From Deltaproteobacteria bacterium (GTDB lineage Bacteria > Desulfobacterota > Desulfobaccia > Desulfobaccales > 0-14-0-80-60-11): a stretch of DNA of 15,784 bases. The notes beneath the pieces are model-generated. The model was not told the origin of the DNA. It made no database searches and worked only from the letters and a program-made list of their open reading frames with translations. Location of the stretch: contig VGSO01000022.1 of NCBI GenBank assembly GCA_016874945.1, forward strand, positions 1-15,784. Reading direction: 5' to 3'. Both the position numbers and the translations under genes were made by a program. This document shows, in pieces, positions 7,291 to 14,600 of the stretch. The stretch's first letter is position 1, and each line of letters opens with the position of its first letter.

Positions 7291-8487
7291 ATGAAGTCGA
7301 AAGGGGTTTGGGCCGTTTTGTTAGGGGTTTTGTTAATACCGGTTAGCATTAATGGCTGGGCCGGAACCCCCGGGACCCAGAAGTGGGCCTTTCAGACATC
7401 GGGTAAAGTGACGTCCTCCCCGGCCCTCGGCCCGGACGGGACTATCTACGTGGGATCATATGATCATAAGGTCTATGCCATTAATCCGGACGGCACCCAG
7501 AAGTGGGCCTTTCAAACGGGAGACGAGGTGTCCTCCTCCCCCGCCCTGGGCGCGGATGGGACCATCTATATAGGATCATATGATAATAAGCTCTATGCCA
7601 TTAATCCGGACGGCACCCAGAAGTGGGACTTTCTGACGGCCAATAATCCCCTTGGGAAGATCGGATCATCCCCCGCCATCGGTGCGGATGGGACCATCTA
7701 TGCGGGATCGCAAACGAATCTCTATGCCCTCAATCCCGATGGCGCCCTGAAGTGGAAGTTTTATTACGAGCAATTATGTATGGACACGGGTATAACCTCG
7801 TCCCCGGCCATCGGCAAGGACGGGACCATTTATGCGGGGGTTTGTTTCTGGAATAGTCTTCTGGCCATCAATCCCGATGGGACCAAGAAATGGGCCTTTA
7901 AAGCCGGGGGGGAAGTCCAATCCTCCCCCGCCATTGGCCTGGACGGCACCATTTATGTGGGGTCCAAGGACTATAAGCTCTATGCCGTCAATCCCGATGG
8001 CACCCATAAATGGGCCTTTGAAACCTCTTCTTCGGTATATTCTTCCCCCTCCCTGGGCCCGGACGGGACTATTTATGTGGCGTCTCATAACGGCTGGGTC
8101 TATGCCATTAATCCCGATGGCGCCCAAAAGTGGGCCTACAAAGTCTCTCAAACTGACAACACCGTCTCCTCACCCGCCATCGGCGCGAACGGGGTGGTAT
8201 ATGTGGGGGGGGTATGGGACACCAGGCTCTATGCCATCAATCCCGACGGCACCAAGAGGTGGACCTTTGCCGATTTGGGTTGGGGTTCGTATTCTTCCCC
8301 CACCATTGGCCCCGACGGCACCATCTATCTAGGATTGGGAAATAAACTGTACGCCATTTACGGCGATTCGCCCGGGTTGGCCAACTCACCCTGGCCCATG
8401 TTCCGCCACGACCTGAAACATACGGGCAGGTTTGCATCAATAACAAAACCAAGCACTTACTTATTCATGCACCTATTGCTGGATTAG
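7291..8487 (+). CDS. Exported PQQ-like beta-propeller repeat protein (eight blades)
   Basis: Encodes 398 aa. The N-terminus MKSKGVWAVLLGVLLIPVSINGWAG is a signal peptide with likely cleavage after GWA and no lipobox cysteine, so a periplasmic or extracellular location is inferred. Eight repeats of about 38-46 residues follow, each built on INPDGTxKWxF...SSPAIGxDGTIYVGS...LYA. They end in NSPWPMFRHDLKHTGR, the usual closing motif of such PQQ/YncE-like propellers. The function is unknown. No dehydrogenase active-site features are seen, so it is not a quinoprotein enzyme by sequence. The tail after the propeller is short (about 18 residues). ATG 7291 was chosen because AGGGG at 7281-7285 is 5 nt upstream; GTG 7285 would add two residues. 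Blades 1 and 2 share a 36-bp identical DNA stretch (7472-7507 and 7592-7627), which suggests recent blade duplication. Confidence 0.88.
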   Translation: MKSKGVWAVLLGVLLIPVSINGWAGTPGTQKWAFQTSGKVTSSPALGPDGTIYVGSYDHKVYAINPDGTQKWAFQTGDEVSSSPALGADGTIYIGSYDNKLYAINPDGTQKWDFLTANNPLGKIGSSPAIGADGTIYAGSQTNLYALNPDGALKWKFYYEQLCMDTGITSSPAIGKDGTIYAGVCFWNSLLAINPDGTKKWAFKAGGEVQSSPAIGLDGTIYVGSKDYKLYAVNPDGTHKWAFETSSSVYSSPSLGPDGTIYVASHNGWVYAINPDGAQKWAYKVSQTDNTVSSPAIGANGVVYVGGVWDTRLYAINPDGTKRWTFADLGWGSYSSPTIGPDGTIYLGLGNKLYAIYGDSPGLANSPWPMFRHDLKHTGRFASITKPSTYLFMHLLLD

Positions 8488-8511
8488 AGTTATTACTCGG
8501 AGCATAAAAGT

Positions 8512-8573
8512 AGTTCCTCCCTTAAGCCCCCACCCCCTGGAGGGGGGGGACTGGGGTGGGGGTGAATGGAACT
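8512..8573 (+). terminator. Extended G/C-rich inverted repeat after the beta-propeller gene
   Basis: CCCCCACCCC at 8527-8536 pairs with GGGGTGGGGG at 8553-8562. Further out, AGTTCC at 8512-8517 pairs with GGAACT at 8568-8573. The structure begins 24 bp after the propeller stop codon and could end that transcript. The downstream T content (CCTTTTCC) is weak. The two-part symmetry would also suit a small dispersed repeat. Confidence 0.45.
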
Positions 8574-8830
8574 CCTTTTCCGCTCCCATTAATAATTGCA
8601 TTTCCCCTCATAGCCTTACGGATTGCCGTCAAACAGTGACCACTGGCAACTTTCTTTTAGTAGGTTCTACGCCCTAAATTTCCTGCCTTTAAGAGATTGA
8701 ACCGGCGGTTGCGGGAAGAGGGCGGCGCCTTACGCCGCTCATCCGGCCTCCAGGTGGGGGCTTGCCCCATTTCTCCCCTGCTCCCCAAGCCCCTCTCCAA
8801 ACAATTCCTCACAAAAGCGCAATTTTTTTC
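8574..8830. other. Gene-free spacer upstream of the dcw cluster
   Basis: No supportable coding sequence is seen between the propeller gene and mraZ. Two small hairpins are visible, GCGGCG/CGCCGC at 8722-8727 and 8733-8738, and TGGGG/CCCCA at 8755-8759 and 8765-8769. Either could be a terminator-like or structural element. The minus-strand frame across 8657-8923 overlaps the mraZ control region and has no recognisable features. Confidence 0.5.
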
Positions 8831-8860
8831 TTGACAAATTCTTAGAAAACCCCCAAATTT
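8831..8860 (+). promoter_or_regulatory. Candidate promoter of the mraZ-ftsI operon
   Basis: A perfect -35 hexamer, TTGACA, lies at 8831-8836. At a 17-18 bp spacing the matching -10 region is CAAATT or AAATTT (8854-8860), a poor match. The promoter would therefore be weak or activator-dependent. Transcription would begin close to the MraZ boxes that follow. Confidence 0.45.
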
Positions 8861-8868
8861 GAAGCCGA

Positions 8869-8903
8869 GTGGGAAAAAGTGGAATAAGGTGGGGAGAAAG
8901 GGA
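8869..8903 (+). promoter_or_regulatory. MraZ operator: 10-bp-spaced GTGGG boxes
   Basis: GTGGG at 8869, GTGGA at 8879 and GTGGG at 8889 recur at exactly 10-bp intervals. A degenerate fourth box, AGGGA at 8899, overlaps the mraZ Shine-Dalgarno. MraZ is known to bind TGGG-type direct repeats separated by about 5 nt ahead of its own gene and to regulate the cluster. The helical phasing here suits side-by-side binding by the ring-shaped MraZ oligomer. If the fourth box is used, binding would also cover the ribosome-binding region. Confidence 0.8.
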
Positions 8904-8905
8904 AG

Positions 8906-9343
8906 ATGTTCCGGGGTAGGCACTCCCTTTTGATGGACAACAAGGGGAGAATCAGCATCCCGACCCGCTACCGCGAGTTTTTGCAGGAGCGGCAGGACCG
9001 CCTCCTATTCCTCACCAACTACGAAGGCTACATCATGGCCTTTCCCCAATCCGAGTGGGTGAAAGTGGAAGCCAAGCTGGCGGAGCAGCCGTTTTTGCGC
9101 CGAAATTTTCGCGAGTTCCAGCGTTTTTTCATCAACAGCGCCGAGGAGTGCCCCCTGGACCGCCAGGGCCGCATCCTCATCCCGCCCGCCTTGCGGGAAT
9201 ACGCCAAGCTGTCCCGGGAAGTCATCCTGGCGGGGGCGGTGCGCTGCTTTGAAATCTGGGGTCGCCAGGCCTATGACACCCACCGGCAGGATTTGGAAGC
9301 CCGAGATTTTGATGAGGTGTTGCACGAATTGCAAATAATTTAA
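8906..9343 (+). CDS. mraZ: Transcriptional regulator MraZ
   Basis: Encodes 145 aa, the normal length. It has two SpoVT/AbrB-like DNA-binding repeats, marked by DNKGRISIP at residues 11-19 and DRQGRILIPPALREYA at 85-100. The start MFRGRHSLLMDNKGR is typical of the family. In known bacteria MraZ forms a ring, binds repeated TGGG boxes upstream of its own gene and controls the division/cell-wall cluster. The first gene of the dcw cluster is its usual place. AAAGGGAAG directly before the ATG is the likely ribosome-binding site and overlaps the last operator-like box. Confidence 0.96.
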   Translation: MFRGRHSLLMDNKGRISIPTRYREFLQERQDRLLFLTNYEGYIMAFPQSEWVKVEAKLAEQPFLRRNFREFQRFFINSAEECPLDRQGRILIPPALREYAKLSREVILAGAVRCFEIWGRQAYDTHRQDLEARDFDEVLHELQII

Positions 9344-9357
9344 CTCAAGTCCCGTAC

Positions 9358-9373
9358 CCGGTTCACGAACCGG
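9358..9373. promoter_or_regulatory. Perfect 7-bp palindrome directly before the rsmH ATG
   Basis: CCGGTTC and GAACCGG are separated by AC and end 2 nt before the ATG at 9376. No Shine-Dalgarno is visible in front of that ATG. The same bases, read in the rsmH frame, encode the conserved His-Glu-Pro-Val that normally belongs to the RsmH N-terminus. The symmetry may therefore be coding sequence by chance, or a translational hairpin. Confidence 0.4.
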
Positions 9374-9375
9374 TT

Positions 9376-10248
9376 ATGGTAGCGGAGGTGTTGGTGGGCC
9401 TGAACTGCCGGCCTGGCCGCCTGTACGTGGATGGCACTGTGGGTGAGGGGGGGCATGCCGCGGCCATCCTGGATCGCTCCACCCCGGATGGGGAGCTCTG
9501 GGGGCTGGATCAAGATCCCGCGGTCCTGCAGACGGCAACAGCCCGGTTGGCCCACCATACCTCCAGGTTTCACCTTTACAACTACTCTTATACACAACTA
9601 GGAGAAATTTTGGAAGAAAAAGGCGCGCCGGGAGTGGACGGCATCCTCCTGGACCTGGGCCTCTCTTCCCATCAGCTCCATCAGTCCCACCGGGGGTTTT
9701 CCTTCCTGGGGGACGAGCCTCTGGACATGCGGTTCAACCCCCAGGAGGGGGTGACTGCGGCCCACCTCCTCAATACTTGGCCGCCAGAGGGGCTGGAGCG
9801 GATTTTTAAGGAGTATGGCGAGGAACCCCGGTCCAGGAAGCTGGCCCGGGGTGTGGTGGAGGCCCGGCGCCGCGCTCCTTTTCGCACCACTCAGGATTTA
9901 GTTCGAGTCATGTCACAGGCCCTGGGACCCGGGGGGCGGCGCCGGGGGAGGCTGCATCCCGCCACCCGGGTCTTCCAGGCCTTACGCATAGCGGTCAACC
10001 AGGAACTGGACCAACTGGATTTCTTCTTGAGCCAGGCCCCGGCCTGGCTGCTGCCCGAAGGGCGGCTGGCTATCATCTCCTACCATTCTCTGGAAGACCG
10101 CCGGGTGAAGCAGCGCCTGGCAGCCTGGGAGCAGGCGGGGGTGATGCGCCGCCTCACCCGGAAACCTCTCACCCCTACGACTGCCGAAGTGGCCCGCAAC
10201 CCCCGGGCCCGAAGCGCCAAACTGCGCATCGCCGAAAAATTTTCTTAA
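9376..10248 (+). CDS. rsmH: 16S rRNA (cytosine(1402)-N(4))-methyltransferase
   Basis: Encodes 290 aa from the first standard start codon. RsmH methylates C1402 of 16S rRNA in the decoding centre using S-adenosylmethionine. Clear motifs are YVDGTVGEGGH at 17-27 (SAM-binding loop), GLDQDP at 43-48, DGILLDLGLSSHQL at 88-101, RGFSFLGDEPLDMRF at 106-120, HPATRVFQALRIAVN at 194-208 and ISYHSLEDRRVK at 234-245. The frame continues upstream of ATG 9376 as ...VPYPVHEPV. HEPV matches the conserved N-terminal H-x-P/T-V of the family (HTTVLL in E. coli). The true start may thus be a non-standard codon between 9316 and 9375, or a slightly shortened protein is made. The gene follows mraZ by 32 bp. Confidence 0.95.
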   Translation: MVAEVLVGLNCRPGRLYVDGTVGEGGHAAAILDRSTPDGELWGLDQDPAVLQTATARLAHHTSRFHLYNYSYTQLGEILEEKGAPGVDGILLDLGLSSHQLHQSHRGFSFLGDEPLDMRFNPQEGVTAAHLLNTWPPEGLERIFKEYGEEPRSRKLARGVVEARRRAPFRTTQDLVRVMSQALGPGGRRRGRLHPATRVFQALRIAVNQELDQLDFFLSQAPAWLLPEGRLAIISYHSLEDRRVKQRLAAWEQAGVMRRLTRKPLTPTTAEVARNPRARSAKLRIAEKFS

Positions 10249-10267
10249 TTGCGTTGAGGAGGAAAGG

Positions 10268-10618
10268 ATGCCCAGTTACCTCACTCTCCGGTTAAGTGCC
10301 GTCGGGCAGGTCATAGTGTCCCGCAATCGCCGCCTGGGCCAGCCCTGGCGCTGGGGCCGGGTCGTGGTGAAGGCCCTGGTCATGGCCGCCCTGGGGATCA
10401 TTCTCACCTCCCTTTTTTGGGCTTACGCCGACCTTCAGAATATTACCCTCAGCTATCAGATTTCCCAGGCCCAGGAGACCCAGAAGCAGCTCCTGGACAT
10501 GAACAACAAGCTGCGCATTGAACTGGCCAACCTCAAGGCCATTTCCCGCCTGGAAAAACTGGCGGCGGAATACGGCATGGGCGCGCCCCAGCGCCACCAG
10601 GTGGTGAAACTGCCGTGA
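10268..10618 (+). CDS. ftsL: Cell division protein FtsL
   Basis: Encodes 116 aa. It is a bitopic inner-membrane protein with a short basic cytoplasmic end (to about residue 33), one membrane helix at about 34-53 and a periplasmic coiled coil at about 57-95 (QISQAQETQKQLLDMNNKLR). The tail RLEKLAAEYGMGAPQ resembles the LExxAxxxLGM pattern of FtsL. In the divisome FtsL works with FtsB and FtsQ to activate FtsW-FtsI. GAGGAGG lies 5-6 nt before the ATG, a strong ribosome-binding site. Sequence conservation of FtsL is always low, so size, topology and position between rsmH and ftsI carry the call. Its stop overlaps the next start (GTGA). Confidence 0.88.
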   Translation: MPSYLTLRLSAVGQVIVSRNRRLGQPWRWGRVVVKALVMAALGIILTSLFWAYADLQNITLSYQISQAQETQKQLLDMNNKLRIELANLKAISRLEKLAAEYGMGAPQRHQVVKLP

Positions 10619-12750
10619 CTCCCACCATCGGCAAATGGGTCCGCCTGCGCATCGTTATAGTGGGCCTGGGCCTCTTGCTGGCGTCCGTATGGATCACCGG
10701 ACGGTTCTTCCAACTCCAGATTTTGGAAGGGCCGGACCTCTATGAAGAGGCCACCGGAGAATATAAGAAATTCTGCCCCATACTCCCCGTCCGCGGCCTG
10801 ATCCTGGACCGCCGGGGAACGGAATTGGCCGTTAGCACCCGGGTGGCTTCCGTGGTGGCCCACCCCCAGCAGCTCAAAAACGCCGGCCGCTGGTCCCGGG
10901 AACTGGCGCCGGTGCTGGGGATGAAGCAGGCGGAGCTGAAGGAGCTCCTCACCCGGGCCCGGCCCTTTGTCTGGGTGAAGCGCCACCTCACCCCGGAGCG
11001 GGAAGAGGCCTTCCGGACCTGGAAGGCCGAGGTGGAAAAAAAGGACAAAATCAACCCTTCCGACCCTCGCCGGGAGATCGATGCGATTTATCTCCTGCCC
11101 GAGGCCAAGCGGATTTACCCCCAGCGGACCTTAGCCGGTTCCATCCTGGGCTTCTGCGACATTGACGGCAAGGGCCTGGAAGGTCTGGAGTGCCAGTTTG
11201 ACGAAACTCTTTACGGCAAACCCAAACAGTCCTGGAAGATGATCGACGCCCGGGGCCACATCGTGTCCACCGGGGAAAAGGCCTGGGACCCTGAGGTGAT
11301 GGGGAATAACCTGGTTCTCACCATCGACCGGACGATCCAACACATTGCCGAGAAAGAGTTGGCCAAAGGCGTGGAAAAGTGGCGCGCCGCCGGCGGCCTG
11401 GCCTTGGTAATGCAGCCCCAGACCGGGGAAATCCTGGCTATGGCCCAGGTCCCGGTCATGGATCCCAACTTCTATACCAAATATTCGGAAGAGGCCCGGC
11501 ACAACCGCAATATCACCCACGCCCTGGAGCCGGGCTCCACCTATAAAGTCTTTATTGTGGCTTCGGCCCTGGACGCCCAGGCGGTGAAGTCCACGGACAA
11601 GTTTCACTGCGAAAACGGTAAAATGGCCGTGGGCAAAGAGGTCATCCACGATGCCCATCCTTACGGCTCCATGACGGTGGAGCAGATTATTACGAAGTCC
11701 AGCAACATCGGGGCTTATAAGATTTCCACCAAGGTGCGCCCGGCGCAGATGGACGTGTATCTCAAAAACTTCGGGTTCGGCCAGCGCAGCGGCATCATCT
11801 TCCCCGGAGAAAGTTCCGGAGTGATGCGGGCCTTGCGCCATGCCCGCACTCTCATTGACCGGGCCACCGTGGCCTTCGGCCAGGGTATTGCCGTGAGCCC
11901 CCTGCAACTGCTCATGGCCCTGTCCGCCATGGGCAACGACGGGGTGGTGATGGAGCCCTTGCTGGTTAAAGAGATCGTCAGCCCCCAGGGGCAAAAGATC
12001 AAGGAGATTCAGCCCCGGCCTTTAAGAAGGGTGTTGTCCCAGCAAACCGCCCAGCAGATGCTGGCCATCATGGAGACGGTGACCCAAAAGGGCGGGACCG
12101 CGACCCAGGCGGCGGTGGAGGGCTTCACCGTGGCCGGCAAGACCGGCACCGCCCAGAAGCTGGTGGGCCGGGCCTATTCCCACAGCAAGTTCAACGCCCT
12201 GTTCATCGGCATGGTGCCCGCGGACAAGCCGGTCCTGGCCATCAGCGTCATTATTGACGAACCCAAAGGGGCCATTTACGGCGGAGTGGTGGCGGCCCCC
12301 ATTTTTAAGGAGATTGCAGCCCAATCCTTAAGGGTCCTGGGTTATTACCCCGAGAAGGAGCCGAAGAAAGAAAACGAGTCGGTCCTGGCCAAAAAAGATG
12401 CCAAGGGCAAAAAGGAACAAAAAACCGATAAACCAGCCCAGGCGGCCAAAAATGGCAAAGAGAAAGAAAACGCTCCAGTATTGGGCGGCATTATTCCCGT
12501 GGGCGTAGCTGCGGCCAATGCCCAGGAAGTGAATTTCACCCCGCCCAAGCTTCCGGCCCTCCAAGGGCCCATGAACGTGATGCCGGACCTGCGGGGCTAT
12601 ACCATCCGACAGGTGCTGGACCTGCTGCACCGCTGCGGGCTGCACTGCCGCTTCGAAGGCAGCGGCCTGGCCGTGGGCCAGGACCCTCCGCCGGGGACCG
12701 CCATTAATCCGGGAGAAACCTGTGTCGTGAGGTTCCAGGGAAATTCCTAG
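10615..12750 (+). CDS. ftsI: Septal peptidoglycan transpeptidase FtsI (class B PBP) with C-terminal PASTA domain
   Basis: Encodes 711 aa from a GTG that overlaps the ftsL stop by 4 bp, implying translational coupling. It has an N-terminal membrane anchor at about 8-28, then a dimerisation/pedestal domain beginning with VRGLILDRRGTELA (residues 59-72). The transpeptidase domain has the acylated serine in STYK (S308 and K311), SSN at 362-364 and KTGT at 509-512. It forms D,D-crosslinks in septal peptidoglycan and is a beta-lactam target. After about residue 575 there is a 45-residue lysine/glutamate/alanine-rich linker of low complexity. It is followed by one PASTA domain at about 653-709, a fold that binds muropeptide or beta-lactam-like ligands in other proteins. 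One PASTA repeat on FtsI is common in Desulfobacterota and Gram-positives but absent from E. coli FtsI. Confidence 0.95.
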   Translation: MTPTIGKWVRLRIVIVGLGLLLASVWITGRFFQLQILEGPDLYEEATGEYKKFCPILPVRGLILDRRGTELAVSTRVASVVAHPQQLKNAGRWSRELAPVLGMKQAELKELLTRARPFVWVKRHLTPEREEAFRTWKAEVEKKDKINPSDPRREIDAIYLLPEAKRIYPQRTLAGSILGFCDIDGKGLEGLECQFDETLYGKPKQSWKMIDARGHIVSTGEKAWDPEVMGNNLVLTIDRTIQHIAEKELAKGVEKWRAAGGLALVMQPQTGEILAMAQVPVMDPNFYTKYSEEARHNRNITHALEPGSTYKVFIVASALDAQAVKSTDKFHCENGKMAVGKEVIHDAHPYGSMTVEQIITKSSNIGAYKISTKVRPAQMDVYLKNFGFGQRSGIIFPGESSGVMRALRHARTLIDRATVAFGQGIAVSPLQLLMALSAMGNDGVVMEPLLVKEIVSPQGQKIKEIQPRPLRRVLSQQTAQQMLAIMETVTQKGGTATQAAVEGFTVAGKTGTAQKLVGRAYSHSKFNALFIGMVPADKPVLAISVIIDEPKGAIYGGVVAAPIFKEIAAQSLRVLGYYPEKEPKKENESVLAKKDAKGKKEQKTDKPAQAAKNGKEKENAPVLGGIIPVGVAAANAQEVNFTPPKLPALQGPMNVMPDLRGYTIRQVLDLLHRCGLHCRFEGSGLAVGQDPPPGTAINPGETCVVRFQGNS

Positions 12751-12771
12751 GGTGGACTGAACCCGGGGTTG

Positions 12772-12811
12772 AAAGGGGAAAAGGTTAATAAAATCAGTTT
12801 CTTTCCCCTTT
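12772..12811 (+). terminator. Hairpin after ftsI
   Basis: AAAGGGGAAA at 12772-12781 pairs with TTTCCCCTTT at 12802-12811 across a 20-nt loop, 21 bp behind the ftsI stop. T-rich sequence follows, including the tandem CCTTTTAA units at about 12823-12838. It could attenuate or end the mraZ-ftsI transcript. Confidence 0.4.
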
Positions 12812-12851
12812 TCCATTCTTCGCCTTTTAACCTTTTAACCTTTAGACCGGC

Positions 12852-12880
12852 TTGCCAAACAAGGGAAATTTTTATAGGAT
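12852..12880 (+). promoter_or_regulatory. Candidate internal promoter for murE
   Basis: TTGCCA at 12852-12857 and TAGGAT at 12875-12880 are 17 bp apart. This gives a leader of about 100 nt before the murE start. The leader contains a GGCCTCC/GGAGGCC inverted repeat (12914-12920 with 12945-12951). Together with the preceding hairpin it suggests that murE can be transcribed separately from ftsI. This is a pattern match only. Confidence 0.33.
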
Positions 12881-12988
12881 AAAACCATAATTCACCACAC
12901 TACTTGAATCCCTGGCCTCCTTTTGGGGCCTCAGGGAGGGGGTTGGAGGCCCTGGAATGCTTCTCCCCCCGGAAGCCGGAGAGGGCCG

Positions 12989-14521
12989 GTGCAGAACGAA
13001 CAGGAGTCCCCCAAGACCTTAAGAGACCTTCTGGCCGGTCTGGAAGGCTGTCTGATTCAGGGTGACGAAGACCTTCTGATCCCTGGGGTCGCCTACCATT
13101 CCCGGGACGTGGTCCCGGGGGGAATCTTTGTGGCCCTGAAAGGCCACCGCACCGACGGCCACCGCTTCATTTCCCAGGCTATCAATCAAGGCGCCCGGGG
13201 CATCGTCACCGAGGAAAACCTGGAGCCTATCCCCGGAGTCACGGTAGTCCGGACGCCCCACGCCCGCCTGGCCTTAGCCCATATCAGCGCGGCAATCTAC
13301 GACCACCCCAGCCGGGACCTGACCCTGGTGGGGATTACCGGCACCAACGGCAAAACCAGCACCACTTACCTTTTGGAAGCCATTCACACCGCCGCCGGAC
13401 ACCGGGTGGGGGTGGTGGGCACCGTGAATTACCGGGTGGCCGGGGAAGCCTGGCCGGCGCCGGTGACCACCCCCGAGTCCCTGGACCTGCAGCGCCTCCT
13501 CCGGGAGATGCGCCGCCGGGGCGTGAGCCACGTGTTCATGGAGGTCTCCTCCCATGCCCTGGATCTCCGGAGGGTGGACCGCGCCCGGTTCGCCGCGGCG
13601 GTGTTCACCAACCTGTCCCAGGACCATCTGGACTACCACCGGGACCTGGAGGACTATTTCGCCGCCAAATCCCGGCTTTTCGTGGAGCTGCTGGCCAACG
13701 GCCGCCGGCAGGAGACCCTGGCAGTGCTTAACCTGGACGACCCCCGGGGCCATGACCTGGCGGGGCGGGTCCAGGTGGGCGCCTTAACTTACGGCCGCCA
13801 TCCCCAAAGCCAGGTGCGGCCTAAGGAATGCGTTTACCGCCGCACCGGCCTGGAGGCGCGGCTGGCCAGTCCGGCGGGCGACATCGAGATCAATTCCCGG
13901 CTGGTGGGCCATTTCAACCTGTCTAATATCCTGGCGGCCGCGGCCACGGCCCTGGGGTTGGGACTGGACCCGGAAACCATCGCCCGGGGCATCGCCGCCC
14001 TGAACGGTGTGCCCGGCCGGCTGGAGCGCTTCGGGCCGCCGGAAGGCCCGGCAGTTTTCGTGGATTACGCCCACACCCCCGACGCCCTGGCCCAGGCACT
14101 GGCGGCCCTGAAAGAACTGGACTTCCGCCGCCTCATCACGGTGTTCGGCTGCGGCGGGGACCGGGACCGCCGGAAGCGGCCCCTCATGGGACGGGCCGCC
14201 GCCCGGGGCTCGGACCTGGTGGTGGTGACCAGTGACAATCCCCGCACCGAAGACCCCCTGGTCATCATCCGGGAGATTGAACCGGGCCTCCAGGCCGCCG
14301 GCCTGGCGCCTATATCCGCGGCCGCGGCCCGGCGGGGGGAGCGGGGTTATCTCATCGTCCCGGACCGGCGGGAGGCCATCCAGGTGGCCGTGAGCCTGGC
14401 TGAGCCGCCGGACGCGGTCCTGGTGGCGGGCAAGGGCCATGAGAATTACCAGATCCGGGGCGCGGAGCGGATTCACTTCGATGATCGGGAGGAAGTGGCG
14501 GAAGCATTAAAAGGAAGGTAA
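12989..14521 (+). CDS. murE: UDP-N-acetylmuramoyl-L-alanyl-D-glutamate--2,6-diaminopimelate ligase
   Basis: Encodes 510 aa. MurE adds the third residue of the peptidoglycan stem peptide in the cytoplasm, using ATP. Visible motifs are the N-terminal substrate-binding segment HSRDVVPGGIFVALKG (37-52), the P-loop GITGTNGKT (115-123), the TTPESLDLQ region (160-168), the lysine likely to be carbamylated (K227 in AAKSRLF), DYAHTPDAL (359-367), GCGGDRDRRKRPLMG (387-401) and VAGKGHENYQ (479-488). DNPRTEDP at 416-423 contains the DNPR motif that marks meso-diaminopimelate enzymes, so an A2pm-type cell wall is inferred. GTG 12989 is preceded by GGAGAGGG and puts the known N-terminus at residue 1. A TTG at 12923 would add an unconserved 22-residue tail. 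It is the last recognisable dcw gene; murF does not follow directly. Confidence 0.95.
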   Translation: MQNEQESPKTLRDLLAGLEGCLIQGDEDLLIPGVAYHSRDVVPGGIFVALKGHRTDGHRFISQAINQGARGIVTEENLEPIPGVTVVRTPHARLALAHISAAIYDHPSRDLTLVGITGTNGKTSTTYLLEAIHTAAGHRVGVVGTVNYRVAGEAWPAPVTTPESLDLQRLLREMRRRGVSHVFMEVSSHALDLRRVDRARFAAAVFTNLSQDHLDYHRDLEDYFAAKSRLFVELLANGRRQETLAVLNLDDPRGHDLAGRVQVGALTYGRHPQSQVRPKECVYRRTGLEARLASPAGDIEINSRLVGHFNLSNILAAAATALGLGLDPETIARGIAALNGVPGRLERFGPPEGPAVFVDYAHTPDALAQALAALKELDFRRLITVFGCGGDRDRRKRPLMGRAAARGSDLVVVTSDNPRTEDPLVIIREIEPGLQAAGLAPISAAAARRGERGYLIVPDRREAIQVAVSLAEPPDAVLVAGKGHENYQIRGAERIHFDDREEVAEALKGR

Positions 14522-14537
14522 CAAAAGTAAAATAAAT

Positions 14538-14600
14538 ATGAAAAGCGAAAACCTTAGTAAAGTCCCCTTAATAGGCTTGGAGGAAGGAAAAATAGAATGA
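14538..14600 (+). CDS. Possible 20-codon leader ORF overlapping the Ntn-hydrolase start
   Basis: A short frame from ATG 14538 encodes MKSENLSKVPLIGLEEGKIE. It ends at TGA 14598-14600, overlapping the next gene's start as ATGA. Such overlaps are typical of translational coupling. No good Shine-Dalgarno precedes it (AAGGAAGG in the murE tail is about 18 nt away), and a frame of 20 codons can arise by chance. Confidence 0.2.
   Translation: MKSENLSKVPLIGLEEGKIE

Noticed and set aside
7291..8487. Quinoprotein (PQQ-dependent) dehydrogenase
   Set aside because: Only the propeller repeats are present. No calcium or PQQ active-site residues, heme site or usual length (about 600 aa) are seen.
8657..8923. 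88-codon minus-strand frame upstream of mraZ
   Set aside because: It overlaps the mraZ promoter, operator and start, and has no family resemblance.
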